From Bradyrhizobium jicamae (GTDB taxonomy: Bacteria; Pseudomonadota; Alphaproteobacteria; Rhizobiales; Xanthobacteraceae), in assembly GCF_018130215.1 (NCBI RefSeq), contig NZ_JAFCKQ010000011.1:62001-126000 (forward strand): 64,000 bases of DNA. The letters run 5' to 3'. Position numbers and translations under genes: made by a program. Below are positions 41,430 through 50,231 of this stretch, one piece after another (the stretch's first letter is position 1; each line of letters opens with the position of its first letter). The notes under the pieces were generated by a model. That model worked only from the letters and a program-made list of their open reading frames with translations, searched no databases and was not told where the DNA came from.

Positions 41430-43304
41430 GTGACGTCTTGCGAATCAAATCCGGCGCCTCACGCCACCGCTTCCGGGCGCATCGGACGGCTTGGCCTCGC
41501 CTGCCTTTCGATCGTCATGGCGCTCGGGACCACGGGCCAGACCCCGGCGAGCGCCGCCGAGAGCTATGCGATCGCCATGCATGGCGCACCGGCGCTGCCG
41601 CCGGATTTCACCCACATGCCCTACGCCAATCCCGACGCCCCAAAGGGCGGCCGCCTGGTGATGAGTCCCCGGGATGGCACCTTCGACAGCCTCAATCCGC
41701 TGATCGTCAGGGGGCTCGCCGTGCAACAGCTCAAGGGCTACGCCTATGAGCGCGGCTATGTCTATGAAAGCCTGTTGGCGCGGAACAATGACGAGCCGTT
41801 CACTCTCTACGGCCTGCTTGCCCGCAGCGTCGAGACCGACGACGCCAGGAGCTACGTCACCTTCCACATCGATCCGCGCGCGAGGTTTTCCGACGGCCAG
41901 AAAGTGACAGCCGATGACGTGCTGTTCTCTCTGGCGTTGCTGCGCGACCACGGCCGGCCATCGCATCACCAATATTACTCCAAGGTTGCCAAGGCCGAGG
42001 CCCTGGACCCGCTCACGGTGCGGTTCGACTTTGGCGGCGTCGCCGATCGCGAACTGCCACTGATCCTCGGCCTGATGCCGATCCTGCCGCGGCATGCCAC
42101 CGATCCCGCGACGTTCGAGGCGACGACGCTGGCTCCGCCGATCGGATCCGGCCCGTACCGCGTGGCCGACGTGAAGCCCGGCGCCAGCGTGACCTTCACG
42201 CGCAATCCCGATTATTGGGGGCGCGACCTGCCCGTGAACCGCGGCCTCTGGAATTTCGATGAGATCAGGCTTGATTACTACCGCGACGCCAATGGTCAGT
42301 TCGAGGCGTTCAAGCGCCGCCTGTATGACTTCAGGCCTGAGCACGAACCGCTGCGGTGGCACGATGGCTACGACTTCCCGGCCGCACGCAACGGCGACGT
42401 GATCCGCGACACGATCAAGATCGGAATTCCCTACCCTTCCGAATTCCTTGTGTTCAACACCAGGCGGCCGGCGTTCGCCGACGTCAGGGTGCGCCAGGCG
42501 CTGACGATGCTGTTCGATTTCGAATGGATCAACCGCAACTATTACTACGGGCTCTACACGCGCTCCGGAGGCTATTTTGCGGGATCGGAATTGTCGGCCT
42601 ACGGGCGTCCCCCCGACGATCGGGAGCGCGAGCTGCTCAAACCCTATCTGTCACATCTTGATCCCGACATCGTTGAAGGCCGCTACCGCCTCCCCGTCAC
42701 CGACGGGTCGGGACGCGACCGCGACGTGCTGCGCAAGGCGCTCGCGCTGCTGTCCGAGGCCGGCTATGAGCCCGACGGCACGGTCCTGCGCCAGCGCACG
42801 ACGGGAACGCCGTTGCGATTCGAGATCCTGTTGACCAGCCGCGAACATGAACGCATTGCGCTGGCCTACCAGCGCGACCTGAAACGGGTCGGCATCGATG
42901 CTGCGGTGCGGGTGGTCGACGCCGTGCAGTTCGAGCAGCGCAGGCTCGCCTATGACTTCGACATGATCCCGAATCGCTGGGACCAGTCGCTTTCGCCTGG
43001 TAACGAGCAGTCGTTCTACTGGGGCAGCAAGGCCGCCGACGTCCCGGGAACAAGGAACTACATGGGCGCCAGGGACCCGGCTATCGACGCCATGATCGAG
43101 GCGCTGCTATCGGCGCGGGAGCGGCCGGCCTTCGTCTCGGCGGTGCGGGCGCTGGACAGGACGCTGATGTCGGGGTTTTACGCTATCCCCCTCTTTAACG
43201 CCGGAGAACAATGGATCGCGCGCTGGAATCGGATAGAAACGCCATCGACCACGGCCTTGTCGGGCTACCTGCCGGAGACCTGGTGGCAGAAGCCCGGCCC
43301 TTGA
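41430..43304 (+). CDS. YejA-type extracellular solute-binding protein (family 5)
   Basis: 624 residues with a GTG start at 41430; signal peptide ends near SAAES (about residue 46). HMPYANPDAPKGGRLVMS and FDSLNPLIVRG are typical of the YejA/microcin C peptide-binding group; IGSGPYRV, FTRNPDYWGRDLPVNRG and LVFNTRRPAFADVRVRQAL follow. Usually works with YejB, YejE and YejF permease/ATPase proteins, which are absent here, so it is an orphan binding protein or serves a distant transporter. Peptide or aminoglycan-like ligands are likely. Confidence 0.88.
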   Translation: MTSCESNPAPHATASGRIGRLGLACLSIVMALGTTGQTPASAAESYAIAMHGAPALPPDFTHMPYANPDAPKGGRLVMSPRDGTFDSLNPLIVRGLAVQQLKGYAYERGYVYESLLARNNDEPFTLYGLLARSVETDDARSYVTFHIDPRARFSDGQKVTADDVLFSLALLRDHGRPSHHQYYSKVAKAEALDPLTVRFDFGGVADRELPLILGLMPILPRHATDPATFEATTLAPPIGSGPYRVADVKPGASVTFTRNPDYWGRDLPVNRGLWNFDEIRLDYYRDANGQFEAFKRRLYDFRPEHEPLRWHDGYDFPAARNGDVIRDTIKIGIPYPSEFLVFNTRRPAFADVRVRQALTMLFDFEWINRNYYYGLYTRSGGYFAGSELSAYGRPPDDRERELLKPYLSHLDPDIVEGRYRLPVTDGSGRDRDVLRKALALLSEAGYEPDGTVLRQRTTGTPLRFEILLTSREHERIALAYQRDLKRVGIDAAVRVVDAVQFEQRRLAYDFDMIPNRWDQSLSPGNEQSFYWGSKAADVPGTRNYMGARDPAIDAMIEALLSARERPAFVSAVRALDRTLMSGFYAIPLFNAGEQWIARWNRIETPSTTALSGYLPETWWQKPGP

Positions 43305-43329
43305 GCCGCCGACGTGACACGACCCGTAT

Positions 43330-43372
43330 TGACGCAGCCGAAACTGACGCACCGAAACTGACGCACCGAAAC
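43330..43372. repeat. Three tandem 14-bp units
   Basis: TGACGCA(G)CCGAAAC repeated at 43330, 43345 and 43359; the first unit has an extra G. It lies in the gap between the YejA-like gene and the adenylate-forming-like gene, ending 8 bp before the latter's GTG. Confidence 0.75.
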
Positions 43373-43379
43373 TGACCCT

Positions 43380-44891
43380 GTGACCCAGCCGACCGCTTCA
43401 CCAACGCTCGATACACTGTTCAGGCGCACGCTGGCACGGCAGCCCGATGCGCTGGCGCTGATCGACCCGCTGAACAAGCCGCGCATCACCGGACAGGCCC
43501 GCAGGCGCCTGACCTACGCCCAGGCCGATCGCGCGATCTCGGCGATTGCGGCCCATTTCATCGAAAGCGGATTGCCGGCCAATTCGGTGATCGCCGTGCA
43601 GCTGCCGGCGACCGTCGAGTTCGTGCTGACGGTGCTCGCCGCGCATCGCGCCGGGCTGGTGGTGGCGCCGCTGCCGCTGCTCTGGCGACACGCCGAGCTG
43701 ACGGTCGCGCTCAACCGCACCGCAGCGCGGGCGATCGTCACCTGCGGCAAGATCGACGGGATACCCTATGCCGACTTCGCGATGAACGCGGCGGCGGAGG
43801 TCTTCTCGATCCGCCATGTCTGCGGTTTCGGCACCGAATTGCCCGAGGGCATGGCCTCGCTCGACCAGGCGATCTTCCAGGACTCGCGAACGTCGCGCTC
43901 GGTACTGCAGGACGGCCGCAAGGCGGCACTGATCTCCTTCGACGTCACCAGCGAGGGCCTGCGCCCGGTGCCTCGTGCGCATTTCAGCCTGATCGCCGGC
44001 GGGCTCGCGATGTCGATGGAGAGCGACCTGCCGCAGGGCGCCAACATCATGTCGGCTTTCGCTCCGATGTCGTTTGCCGGTCTCTGCGCATCGCTGGTGA
44101 GCTGGGTGCTGACCGGCGGCGCGCTGGTGCTGCATCACCCGTTCGATGAGGACGTACTCGAGACCCAGGTCAACGAGCATTCCTGCGAGGTGCTGATCGC
44201 ACCGGCGCCGCTCGCGCTTCGCCTCGGCGAGCACGGGCTGTCGGAGCGGATGCCGAGCCTGCGCAACGTCATCGGCCTCTGGCGTGCGCCCGAGCAGGTC
44301 GCCTCCAGCGCCGCCTGGACGGCGCAGCGGGCGAGCCTGACCGACGTCTATCTGTTCGGCGAAGCCGGGCACTTCTCGGCCCGCCGCACCTCCGAGGACG
44401 GCTCACCCGCACTGATCAAGGTGGGCCCGCATGGCGCGCCGCGCGACGTACAGGGCGCGGCGATCGCCGGCGACATCCTGCTGACGCCGAGGGGGACGCT
44501 GGGCCTGCGCGGCCCGATGGTTCCCGTCGCGGCCTATGCGCCGCCACCGCCACCTGCCGACATCATGATCGCGCCGCCGCCGCGCGACTATGTCGACACC
44601 GAATACGCCGCGCGGGCCGACCGGGCGACCGGCGGCATCAACATCACGGCACCGCCGTCGGGCGTCATGGCCGTAGGCGGCTACCGGTTCCTGGCCCAGG
44701 ACCTCCAGGAGTGGTCGCGCCGCCTCGGCCAGGGCGCTCTGCTCACGGCATTGCCCGACAGACTCAGCGGCCACCGGCTGGCCGGGCGCGCCCAGGATAA
44801 TGCTCGGGCACGCGACGCTTTGACCGAACTTGGACTTAACCCCTTGATGGTAGAGGCTTTTCGCGATCGTACGAATGGTGCGCTGACCTAA
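43380..44891 (+). CDS. Degenerate class I adenylate-forming enzyme (AMP-ligase-like)
   Basis: 503 residues, GTG start. The N-terminal fold of acyl-CoA/AMP ligases is recognisable: LTYAQADRAISAIAAHF, VIAVQLPATVEFVLTVLAAHRAGLVVAPLPLLW, later ALVLHHPFDEDVLE and VYLFGEAGHF. The Ser/Thr/Gly-rich phosphate loop that normally reads TSGTTGxPKG is replaced by ISFDVTSEGLRPVPR (about 185-199). The C-terminal catalytic lysine segment is not evident. It is therefore probably unable to adenylate an acid in the normal way and may be a scaffold or have altered chemistry. Confidence 0.75.
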   Translation: MTQPTASPTLDTLFRRTLARQPDALALIDPLNKPRITGQARRRLTYAQADRAISAIAAHFIESGLPANSVIAVQLPATVEFVLTVLAAHRAGLVVAPLPLLWRHAELTVALNRTAARAIVTCGKIDGIPYADFAMNAAAEVFSIRHVCGFGTELPEGMASLDQAIFQDSRTSRSVLQDGRKAALISFDVTSEGLRPVPRAHFSLIAGGLAMSMESDLPQGANIMSAFAPMSFAGLCASLVSWVLTGGALVLHHPFDEDVLETQVNEHSCEVLIAPAPLALRLGEHGLSERMPSLRNVIGLWRAPEQVASSAAWTAQRASLTDVYLFGEAGHFSARRTSEDGSPALIKVGPHGAPRDVQGAAIAGDILLTPRGTLGLRGPMVPVAAYAPPPPPADIMIAPPPRDYVDTEYAARADRATGGINITAPPSGVMAVGGYRFLAQDLQEWSRRLGQGALLTALPDRLSGHRLAGRAQDNARARDALTELGLNPLMVEAFRDRTNGALT

Positions 44892-44978
44892 TTCTTACCA
44901 TCGTGTTGACGCAGCATTAAGCGAGCCGAACTAGCATCGCGGCATTTCGTGATCCGTGCTTCGGTTCTGAGCTCTGCT

Positions 44979-46205
44979 ATGTCCCAACAAGGTCCGGTTC
45001 TCATCGTGTCGGCCGCTGCGCGGCCGTCCTTCGCCGGCGTTCTGGACGAGGCAAGGCTGTTTCCGGTGGTTGCGACCGACTGGATGGATGCCGGGCGCGC
45101 CATCGAGAAGGTGCAGCCTGCGGCCGTGATCGCGGCGACTGCTGGCGTCGATGCCGCTAGATTGGCTGGTCTGGCGAAGCTCGCTGCCGCTCGCGCACCC
45201 TACCTGCCGCTGATTGCGGTCGATCCCGCAGTCACCTTGCCCGGCACAGCGATCCCGCTGTTCCAGCGCCGGGGATTTCCCGATCGGCTGATCGCGCGGC
45301 TCAACGCCTCGCTGCGCATCCGCGGCCTGCATGCCACCGTGATGCGGCGCCAGGTGCCGCCGGCACCGATCGCGATGTCGGATATCGATCCCATCGGGGA
45401 AGCGACTGCGCTCCTGATCGGCCGCGGCGGCAGCTATCCTGCGCTGTCGGTTGCGCTCGGCGAACGTGCCGGCGTGGTTGGCGCGCTCAGCATCGAAGCC
45501 GCCGCAAAGCACCTCAACAACCGCGACATCGACGGCATCGTGCTCGGAGAAGGATTTACACCGCGGGTGATGGATGCGTTCCTGACTGTACTGACCGAGG
45601 ATGTGCGCTTCCGCACGCTGCCAGTGATCGTTACGTCAGGCGAGGTCACGCCGCGGTATGATTTGGCCAACCTCGAAGTACTTCCCGCAGAGCCGCCGCG
45701 GATCGCCGACATCACGCTGCCGCTGATCCGCCAGCACGCGTTCGAGGCGCGGCTCAGCCGTACGCTGCGGGCCATCGATGCCCAAGGCATGATCGACCCC
45801 CGCACCGGGCTGCTGACCAAGGCTGCATTCGAACGCGATTTCGCGAGCACCGTGTTCCAGACCGGCGAGCGCGGCGGCGGCCTCTCGGTGGCGCGGTTCG
45901 CCTTCGACAACACCCGTCCGCGCGCGCAATTCGACGGCGCGCGGATCATCAGCCGCCTGATGCGGCAGACCGATTTCGGCGCCGTGCTGGCCGACGGATC
46001 GATCGTCATCGTGTTCACCGCGACCGACCTGCGCAACGCGCATGCGATCACGCGGCGCCTCGCCAGCGTGATGCGCCATACCCAGCACGGACGGCGCGAC
46101 GTCAAGGCCGAGCCCGCCGTCAACGTCGTGACCCTGCAGCCGAACGATTCCGCGCAATCGCTGCTGGCGCGGCTCTACGCTACGCCGGAGCGCGCGGCGT
46201 CGTAG
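44979..46205 (+). CDS. Two-receiver-like plus degenerate GGDEF protein
   Basis: 408 residues from the ATG at 44979; a GTG 30 bp earlier is possible. Two alpha/beta receiver-like segments (about 1-110 and 130-250) are followed by MIDPRTGLLTKAAFERDF, a GGDEF-domain opening. Where the active site should read RxSD...GGDEF it has MRQTDFGAVLADGSIVIVF, so the c-di-GMP catalytic residues are missing. The receivers also lack a clear phospho-acceptor pattern. Likely an enzymatically dead regulatory protein, in the manner of PopA-like pseudo-cyclases. Confidence 0.7.
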   Translation: MSQQGPVLIVSAAARPSFAGVLDEARLFPVVATDWMDAGRAIEKVQPAAVIAATAGVDAARLAGLAKLAAARAPYLPLIAVDPAVTLPGTAIPLFQRRGFPDRLIARLNASLRIRGLHATVMRRQVPPAPIAMSDIDPIGEATALLIGRGGSYPALSVALGERAGVVGALSIEAAAKHLNNRDIDGIVLGEGFTPRVMDAFLTVLTEDVRFRTLPVIVTSGEVTPRYDLANLEVLPAEPPRIADITLPLIRQHAFEARLSRTLRAIDAQGMIDPRTGLLTKAAFERDFASTVFQTGERGGGLSVARFAFDNTRPRAQFDGARIISRLMRQTDFGAVLADGSIVIVFTATDLRNAHAITRRLASVMRHTQHGRRDVKAEPAVNVVTLQPNDSAQSLLARLYATPERAAS

Positions 46206-46224
46206 AAGCCGGTTCAGCGTCCGC

Positions 46225-49200
46225 TCACGCCGCCTTCCTGCTCTCCGCGAGATTGGCGAGCTGCCGCAAGATCTCCGTGGTGCCGGCGAGGCGCTCCTCG
46301 GGCGTTTCCCAATCCTGGAAGAACACCACCTTCATGTCCGGCCGCACCTTCGCGGCCTGGCCGTGCTGGCGGATGAACGTCACCAGCCGCTCCGGATGGG
46401 CAAAGCTGTTGTCGCGGAAACTGATCACCGCCCCCTTCGGGCCGGCATCGACCTTCTCGACATTGGCTCTGCGACAATACGCCTTGATCGCCGCAACCTT
46501 GAACAAATAGCGCACCTCGTCCGGCAGCACGCCGAAGCGGTCCCGCATCTCGGCAGCGAAATTCTCGATCTCCTCGTCGGTTTCGAGATCGGCGAGACGC
46601 CGGTACAGCGATAGCCGTACGCTGAGGTCGTTGACGTAGTCCTCGGGGATCAGGACCGGCATTCCGATCGTGATCTGCGGCGACCAGCGGTCGGCGGCTG
46701 GTTCGGCGACGCCCGCCTTGAGGTTGACGATCGCCTCCTCCAGCATCGACTGGTACAGCTCGAAGCCGACCTCCTTGATGTGGCCGGACTGCTCCTCTCC
46801 GAGCAGGTTGCCGGCGCCACGGATATCAAGGTCGTGGGATGCGAGCTGGAAACCCGCGCCCAGCGTCTCCAGCGATTGCAGCACCTTCAGCCGCCGCTCC
46901 GCCTGCGCGGTAATCTTGTGCTGTGCCGGCAGTGTGAACAGCGCATAGGCGCGCAGCTTGGACCGGCCGACGCGGCCGCGGAGCTGGTAGAGCTGGGCCA
47001 GGCCGAACATGTCGGCGCGGTGCACGATCAGCGTGTTGGCGTTCGGGATGTCGAGGCCGGACTCGACGATCGTGGTCGACAGCAGGATGTCGTATTTGCC
47101 GTCGTAGAACGCCGACATGATGTCCTCGATCACGGTCGGCGGCATCTGGCCGTGGGCCACCGCGACCTTCATCTCCGGCACGTTCTTGTCCAGGAAGTCC
47201 TTGACGCCGGCGAGGTCCTCGATCCGCGGAACGACGTAGAACGCCTGCCCGCCGCGATAGCGCTCGCGCAGCAGCGCCTCGCGGATCATCAGGGGATCAT
47301 GAGGTGCGACAAAGGTGCGGACTGCGAGGCGATCGACCGGAGGCGAGGCGATGATCGAGAGCTCGCGCACGCCGGTCAGGGCCAGTTGCAGCGTCCGCGG
47401 GATCGGGGTCGCCGACAGCGTCAGCACGTGGACCTGGGCACGGAGCTGCTTCAGCCGCTCCTTGTGGCTGACGCCGAAATGCTGCTCCTCGTCGACGATC
47501 AAGAGGCCGAGATCCCGGAACTTGATGGTCTTGCCGAGCAGCGCATGGGTGCCGACCACGATGTCGACGCTGCCCTCTGTCAGCCCCTTCTTGACCTGGT
47601 TCAATTCCTTTGTCGACACAAGCCGCGAGGCCTGCGCGACATTGACCGGGAAGCCCCTGAAGCGTTCGGCGAAGGTGCGCGAGTGCTGCCGCGCCAACAA
47701 TGTGGTCGGCACCACGACGGCGACCTGCTTGCCTTCCAGCGCAACCGCAAAGGCTGCGCGCAGCGCCACCTCGGTCTTGCCGAAGCCGACGTCGCCGCAG
47801 ATCAGCCGGTCCATCGGACGGCCGGTCTCGAGATCCTTCAGGGTCGAGGTGATGGCACCGAGCTGGTCCTCGGTCTCCTCATAGGGGAAGCGGGCGCAGA
47901 ACTCGTCATAGACATGCGGTTGCAGCGGGAATTTCGGCGCCTCGTGCAGATGCCGCTCGGCCGCGATCTTGATCAGCTCGCCTGCGATCTCGCGGATGCG
48001 GTTCTTCAGCTTGGCCTTGCGCGCCTGCCAGCCGCCGCCGCCGAGCCTGTCGAGTTCGACATTGGCGCCGTCGGAGCCGTAGCGCGACAGCAGCTCGATG
48101 TTCTCGACCGGAAGGAACAGCTTTGTCTCCGCCGCATAATGCAGCTCGAGGCAGTCATGCGGCGCGCCGGAGACGTCCAGCGTCTGCAGCCCGACGAAGC
48201 GGCCGATGCCGTGCTCGACATGGACGACGAGATCGCCGGTGGCGAGGCTCGTCACCTCCGAGATGAAATTGTCGAGCTTGCGGCTCGCCTTGCGCGGCCG
48301 CACCAGGCGGTCGCCGAGGATGTCCTGCTCGCTGATCACGGCGCATTCGTCGGTCTCGAAGCCGGACTCCATGCCGAGCACGGCCAGCATGGTCTCGTTG
48401 CGCGGCGTCGCCTGTACGATCCGCCAGGTGTTGACGCTGGTCGTGTTGAGCAGCTTGTGGTCGCGCAGCATCGCGCCCATGCGGTCGCGCGAGCCTTCGC
48501 TCCACAGCGCGATGATGACTTTCTTGCGCTGCGATTGCAGCGCGCCGACATGCGCGACGACGGACTCGAACACGTTGACGTTGCCATCGGCCCGTTCGGG
48601 CGCGAAATTGCGGCCCTGCCGCGCACCGGCGTCGAACATGTCGCTCGTGCCCTCCGGCACCGCGAACGGCGTCAGCCGCGCCAGCGGCGCATCGCCGAGC
48701 AGTTTTGTCCACTCGGCGTCGGACAGATAAAGCTTGTCTGGCGGCAACGGCTTGTAGATCGCGCCGCCGCCGCCGGGATGCTCCAGCGCATCGCGGCGGG
48801 CTTCATAGTAATCCGCAATCTGGCTGAAGCGTTCGCGCGCGGCGTCTTCGGCTTGCGGCTCGATCGCAATTGTCGCGCCGTCGAGATAGTCGAACAGCGT
48901 GTCCATCCGCTCCTGGAACAGCGGCAGCCAATGCTCCATGCCGGGATGGCGGCGTCCTTCGGACACCGCTTCATAGAGCTGGTCGTCGCGCTCCGGCGCG
49001 CCGAAGGCTGCAACATAGCCCATGCGGAAGCGGCGGATGGTCTCGGTCGTGAGCTGGAATTCCGACACCGGAACCAGATCGAGCCCGCGCATGTCGAGCA
49101 GCGTCCGCTGGGTCTCGGCATCGAAGGTGCGGATCGACTCCAGCGCGTCGCCGAAGAAGTCGAACCGCACCGGCTGGTCGAGGCCGGCCGGGAACAGGTC

Positions 49201-49746
49201 GAGGATGCCGCCGCGCACGGCATATTCGCCGGGCTCGCGCACCGTCGACGAACGCGTGTAGCCGTTGTGCTCGAGCCAGGCCACGACCGAATCCATCGGC
49301 ACCACATTGCCGGGCGCGACCGACAGCGCTTGCGCCGCGACCAGCTCGCGCGCCGGCACCCGCTGCACCGCCGCGTTCACAGTGGTCAGCACGATCAGCG
49401 GCTTGTCACTTCCGGCGAGCCGCGAGAGCTTCGCCAATGCAGTCAGGCGCTGCGCCAGGATGCCGGCGTGCGGTGAGACACGGTCATAGGGCTGGCAGTC
49501 CCAGGCCGGCATCTGCATCACGCCGATGTCGGGCGCGAAGAACTCCAACGCGCGGGCGAGCTGCTGCATCCGCGCGCCGTCGCGGCAGACCACGGCGAGG
49601 CTCACCGGTGACGGCTTCGGCTTGGCCGCGATCGCGCGCGCCAGGTCCGAGATCACGAGCCCTTCGGCGCCCTCGGCCACATTGGCGATGGTCAACACGC
49701 GGCCGGGCGCCAGCATGGCGGCCGGTGATTTCATCGGCTGCTTCAT
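46225..49746 (-). CDS. mfd: Transcription-repair coupling factor Mfd
   Basis: 1173 residues, full length. The N-terminal UvrB-like module is followed by the RNA-polymerase interaction region (GDLVVHVEHGIGRFVGLQTL), and the RecG-like motor with Walker A GDVGFGKTEVALRAAF, DEEQHFGV and the TRG-type LTLSATPIPRTL. It ends with a UvrA-contacting domain. Removes RNA polymerase stalled at lesions and recruits UvrA. Start overlaps the sdhE stop (ATGA). Confidence 0.96.
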   Translation of the reverse strand: MKQPMKSPAAMLAPGRVLTIANVAEGAEGLVISDLARAIAAKPKPSPVSLAVVCRDGARMQQLARALEFFAPDIGVMQMPAWDCQPYDRVSPHAGILAQRLTALAKLSRLAGSDKPLIVLTTVNAAVQRVPARELVAAQALSVAPGNVVPMDSVVAWLEHNGYTRSSTVREPGEYAVRGGILDLFPAGLDQPVRFDFFGDALESIRTFDAETQRTLLDMRGLDLVPVSEFQLTTETIRRFRMGYVAAFGAPERDDQLYEAVSEGRRHPGMEHWLPLFQERMDTLFDYLDGATIAIEPQAEDAARERFSQIADYYEARRDALEHPGGGGAIYKPLPPDKLYLSDAEWTKLLGDAPLARLTPFAVPEGTSDMFDAGARQGRNFAPERADGNVNVFESVVAHVGALQSQRKKVIIALWSEGSRDRMGAMLRDHKLLNTTSVNTWRIVQATPRNETMLAVLGMESGFETDECAVISEQDILGDRLVRPRKASRKLDNFISEVTSLATGDLVVHVEHGIGRFVGLQTLDVSGAPHDCLELHYAAETKLFLPVENIELLSRYGSDGANVELDRLGGGGWQARKAKLKNRIREIAGELIKIAAERHLHEAPKFPLQPHVYDEFCARFPYEETEDQLGAITSTLKDLETGRPMDRLICGDVGFGKTEVALRAAFAVALEGKQVAVVVPTTLLARQHSRTFAERFRGFPVNVAQASRLVSTKELNQVKKGLTEGSVDIVVGTHALLGKTIKFRDLGLLIVDEEQHFGVSHKERLKQLRAQVHVLTLSATPIPRTLQLALTGVRELSIIASPPVDRLAVRTFVAPHDPLMIREALLRERYRGGQAFYVVPRIEDLAGVKDFLDKNVPEMKVAVAHGQMPPTVIEDIMSAFYDGKYDILLSTTIVESGLDIPNANTLIVHRADMFGLAQLYQLRGRVGRSKLRAYALFTLPAQHKITAQAERRLKVLQSLETLGAGFQLASHDLDIRGAGNLLGEEQSGHIKEVGFELYQSMLEEAIVNLKAGVAEPAADRWSPQITIGMPVLIPEDYVNDLSVRLSLYRRLADLETDEEIENFAAEMRDRFGVLPDEVRYLFKVAAIKAYCRRANVEKVDAGPKGAVISFRDNSFAHPERLVTFIRQHGQAAKVRPDMKVVFFQDWETPEERLAGTTEILRQLANLAESRKAA

Positions 49747-50030
49747 GCGTGATCCGCCGGCCGAAACGCCTTGATGCGGGCAAACAATGCGGTCGCGTAT
49801 TCGGCCGGCAGCACCCTGTCGCCGGTCAGCGCCGCGTAGAGATCGGGATCGGGCACCTCGATGAGATGCTCGAGCTCGCCGAGTTCCTGATCGGTGAGAT
49901 CGGCGATCGCAGCGTCAGCGAAGCGGCCGAGGATCAGGTCCATTTCCCGGGTGCCGCGGTGCCAGCAGCGAAACAAAAGCCGCTTGCGGCGGTCGTCGAG
50001 CCCGCTGCTCGATCGTGTCGATCCCGTCAT
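49743..50030 (-). CDS. sdhE: Succinate dehydrogenase assembly factor SdhE
   Basis: 95 residues from the ATG at 50030. The family hallmark FRCWHRGTREMDLILGRFAD carries the RGxxE motif needed for covalent FAD attachment to SdhA. A small helical bundle protein. It lies immediately upstream of mfd, overlapping by 4 bases. Confidence 0.92.
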   Translation of the reverse strand: MTGSTRSSSGLDDRRKRLLFRCWHRGTREMDLILGRFADAAIADLTDQELGELEHLIEVPDPDLYAALTGDRVLPAEYATALFARIKAFRPADHA

Positions 50031-50135
50031 GTCCCAAATCCATCCAACGCCGAAAGCCCGGACGTGCCGGGCGGGGTTGATATAGCGATGGCGGCGGCCG
50101 ATGTCAGCCCTCATCTGCGGCCAATAGGGCATGCC

Positions 50136-50207
50136 GTCATTGTCGGGCTTGACCCGGCAATCCATCCTCTTTTGAAGATGGATGCGCGGGTCAAGCCCGC
50201 GCATGAC
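50136..50207. repeat. Long imperfect inverted repeat (REP-like)
   Basis: Left arm GTCATTGTCGGGCTTGACCC..., right arm ...GGGTCAAGCCCGCGCATGAC, with an inner GATGGAT/ATCCATC pair around CTCTTTTGA. The arms pair over about 30 nt with a few mismatches. It sits between sdhE and recG, which diverge, close to the recG start. It has the look of a dispersed rhizobial intergenic palindrome. Confidence 0.65.
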
Positions 50208-50231
50208 GTGAGTCGTGGGTAAAGGACACTG

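Noticed and set aside
46780..49476. 898-codon plus-strand ORF
   Set aside because: Shadow of mfd; the product is His/Arg/Gln-rich low complexity without domains.
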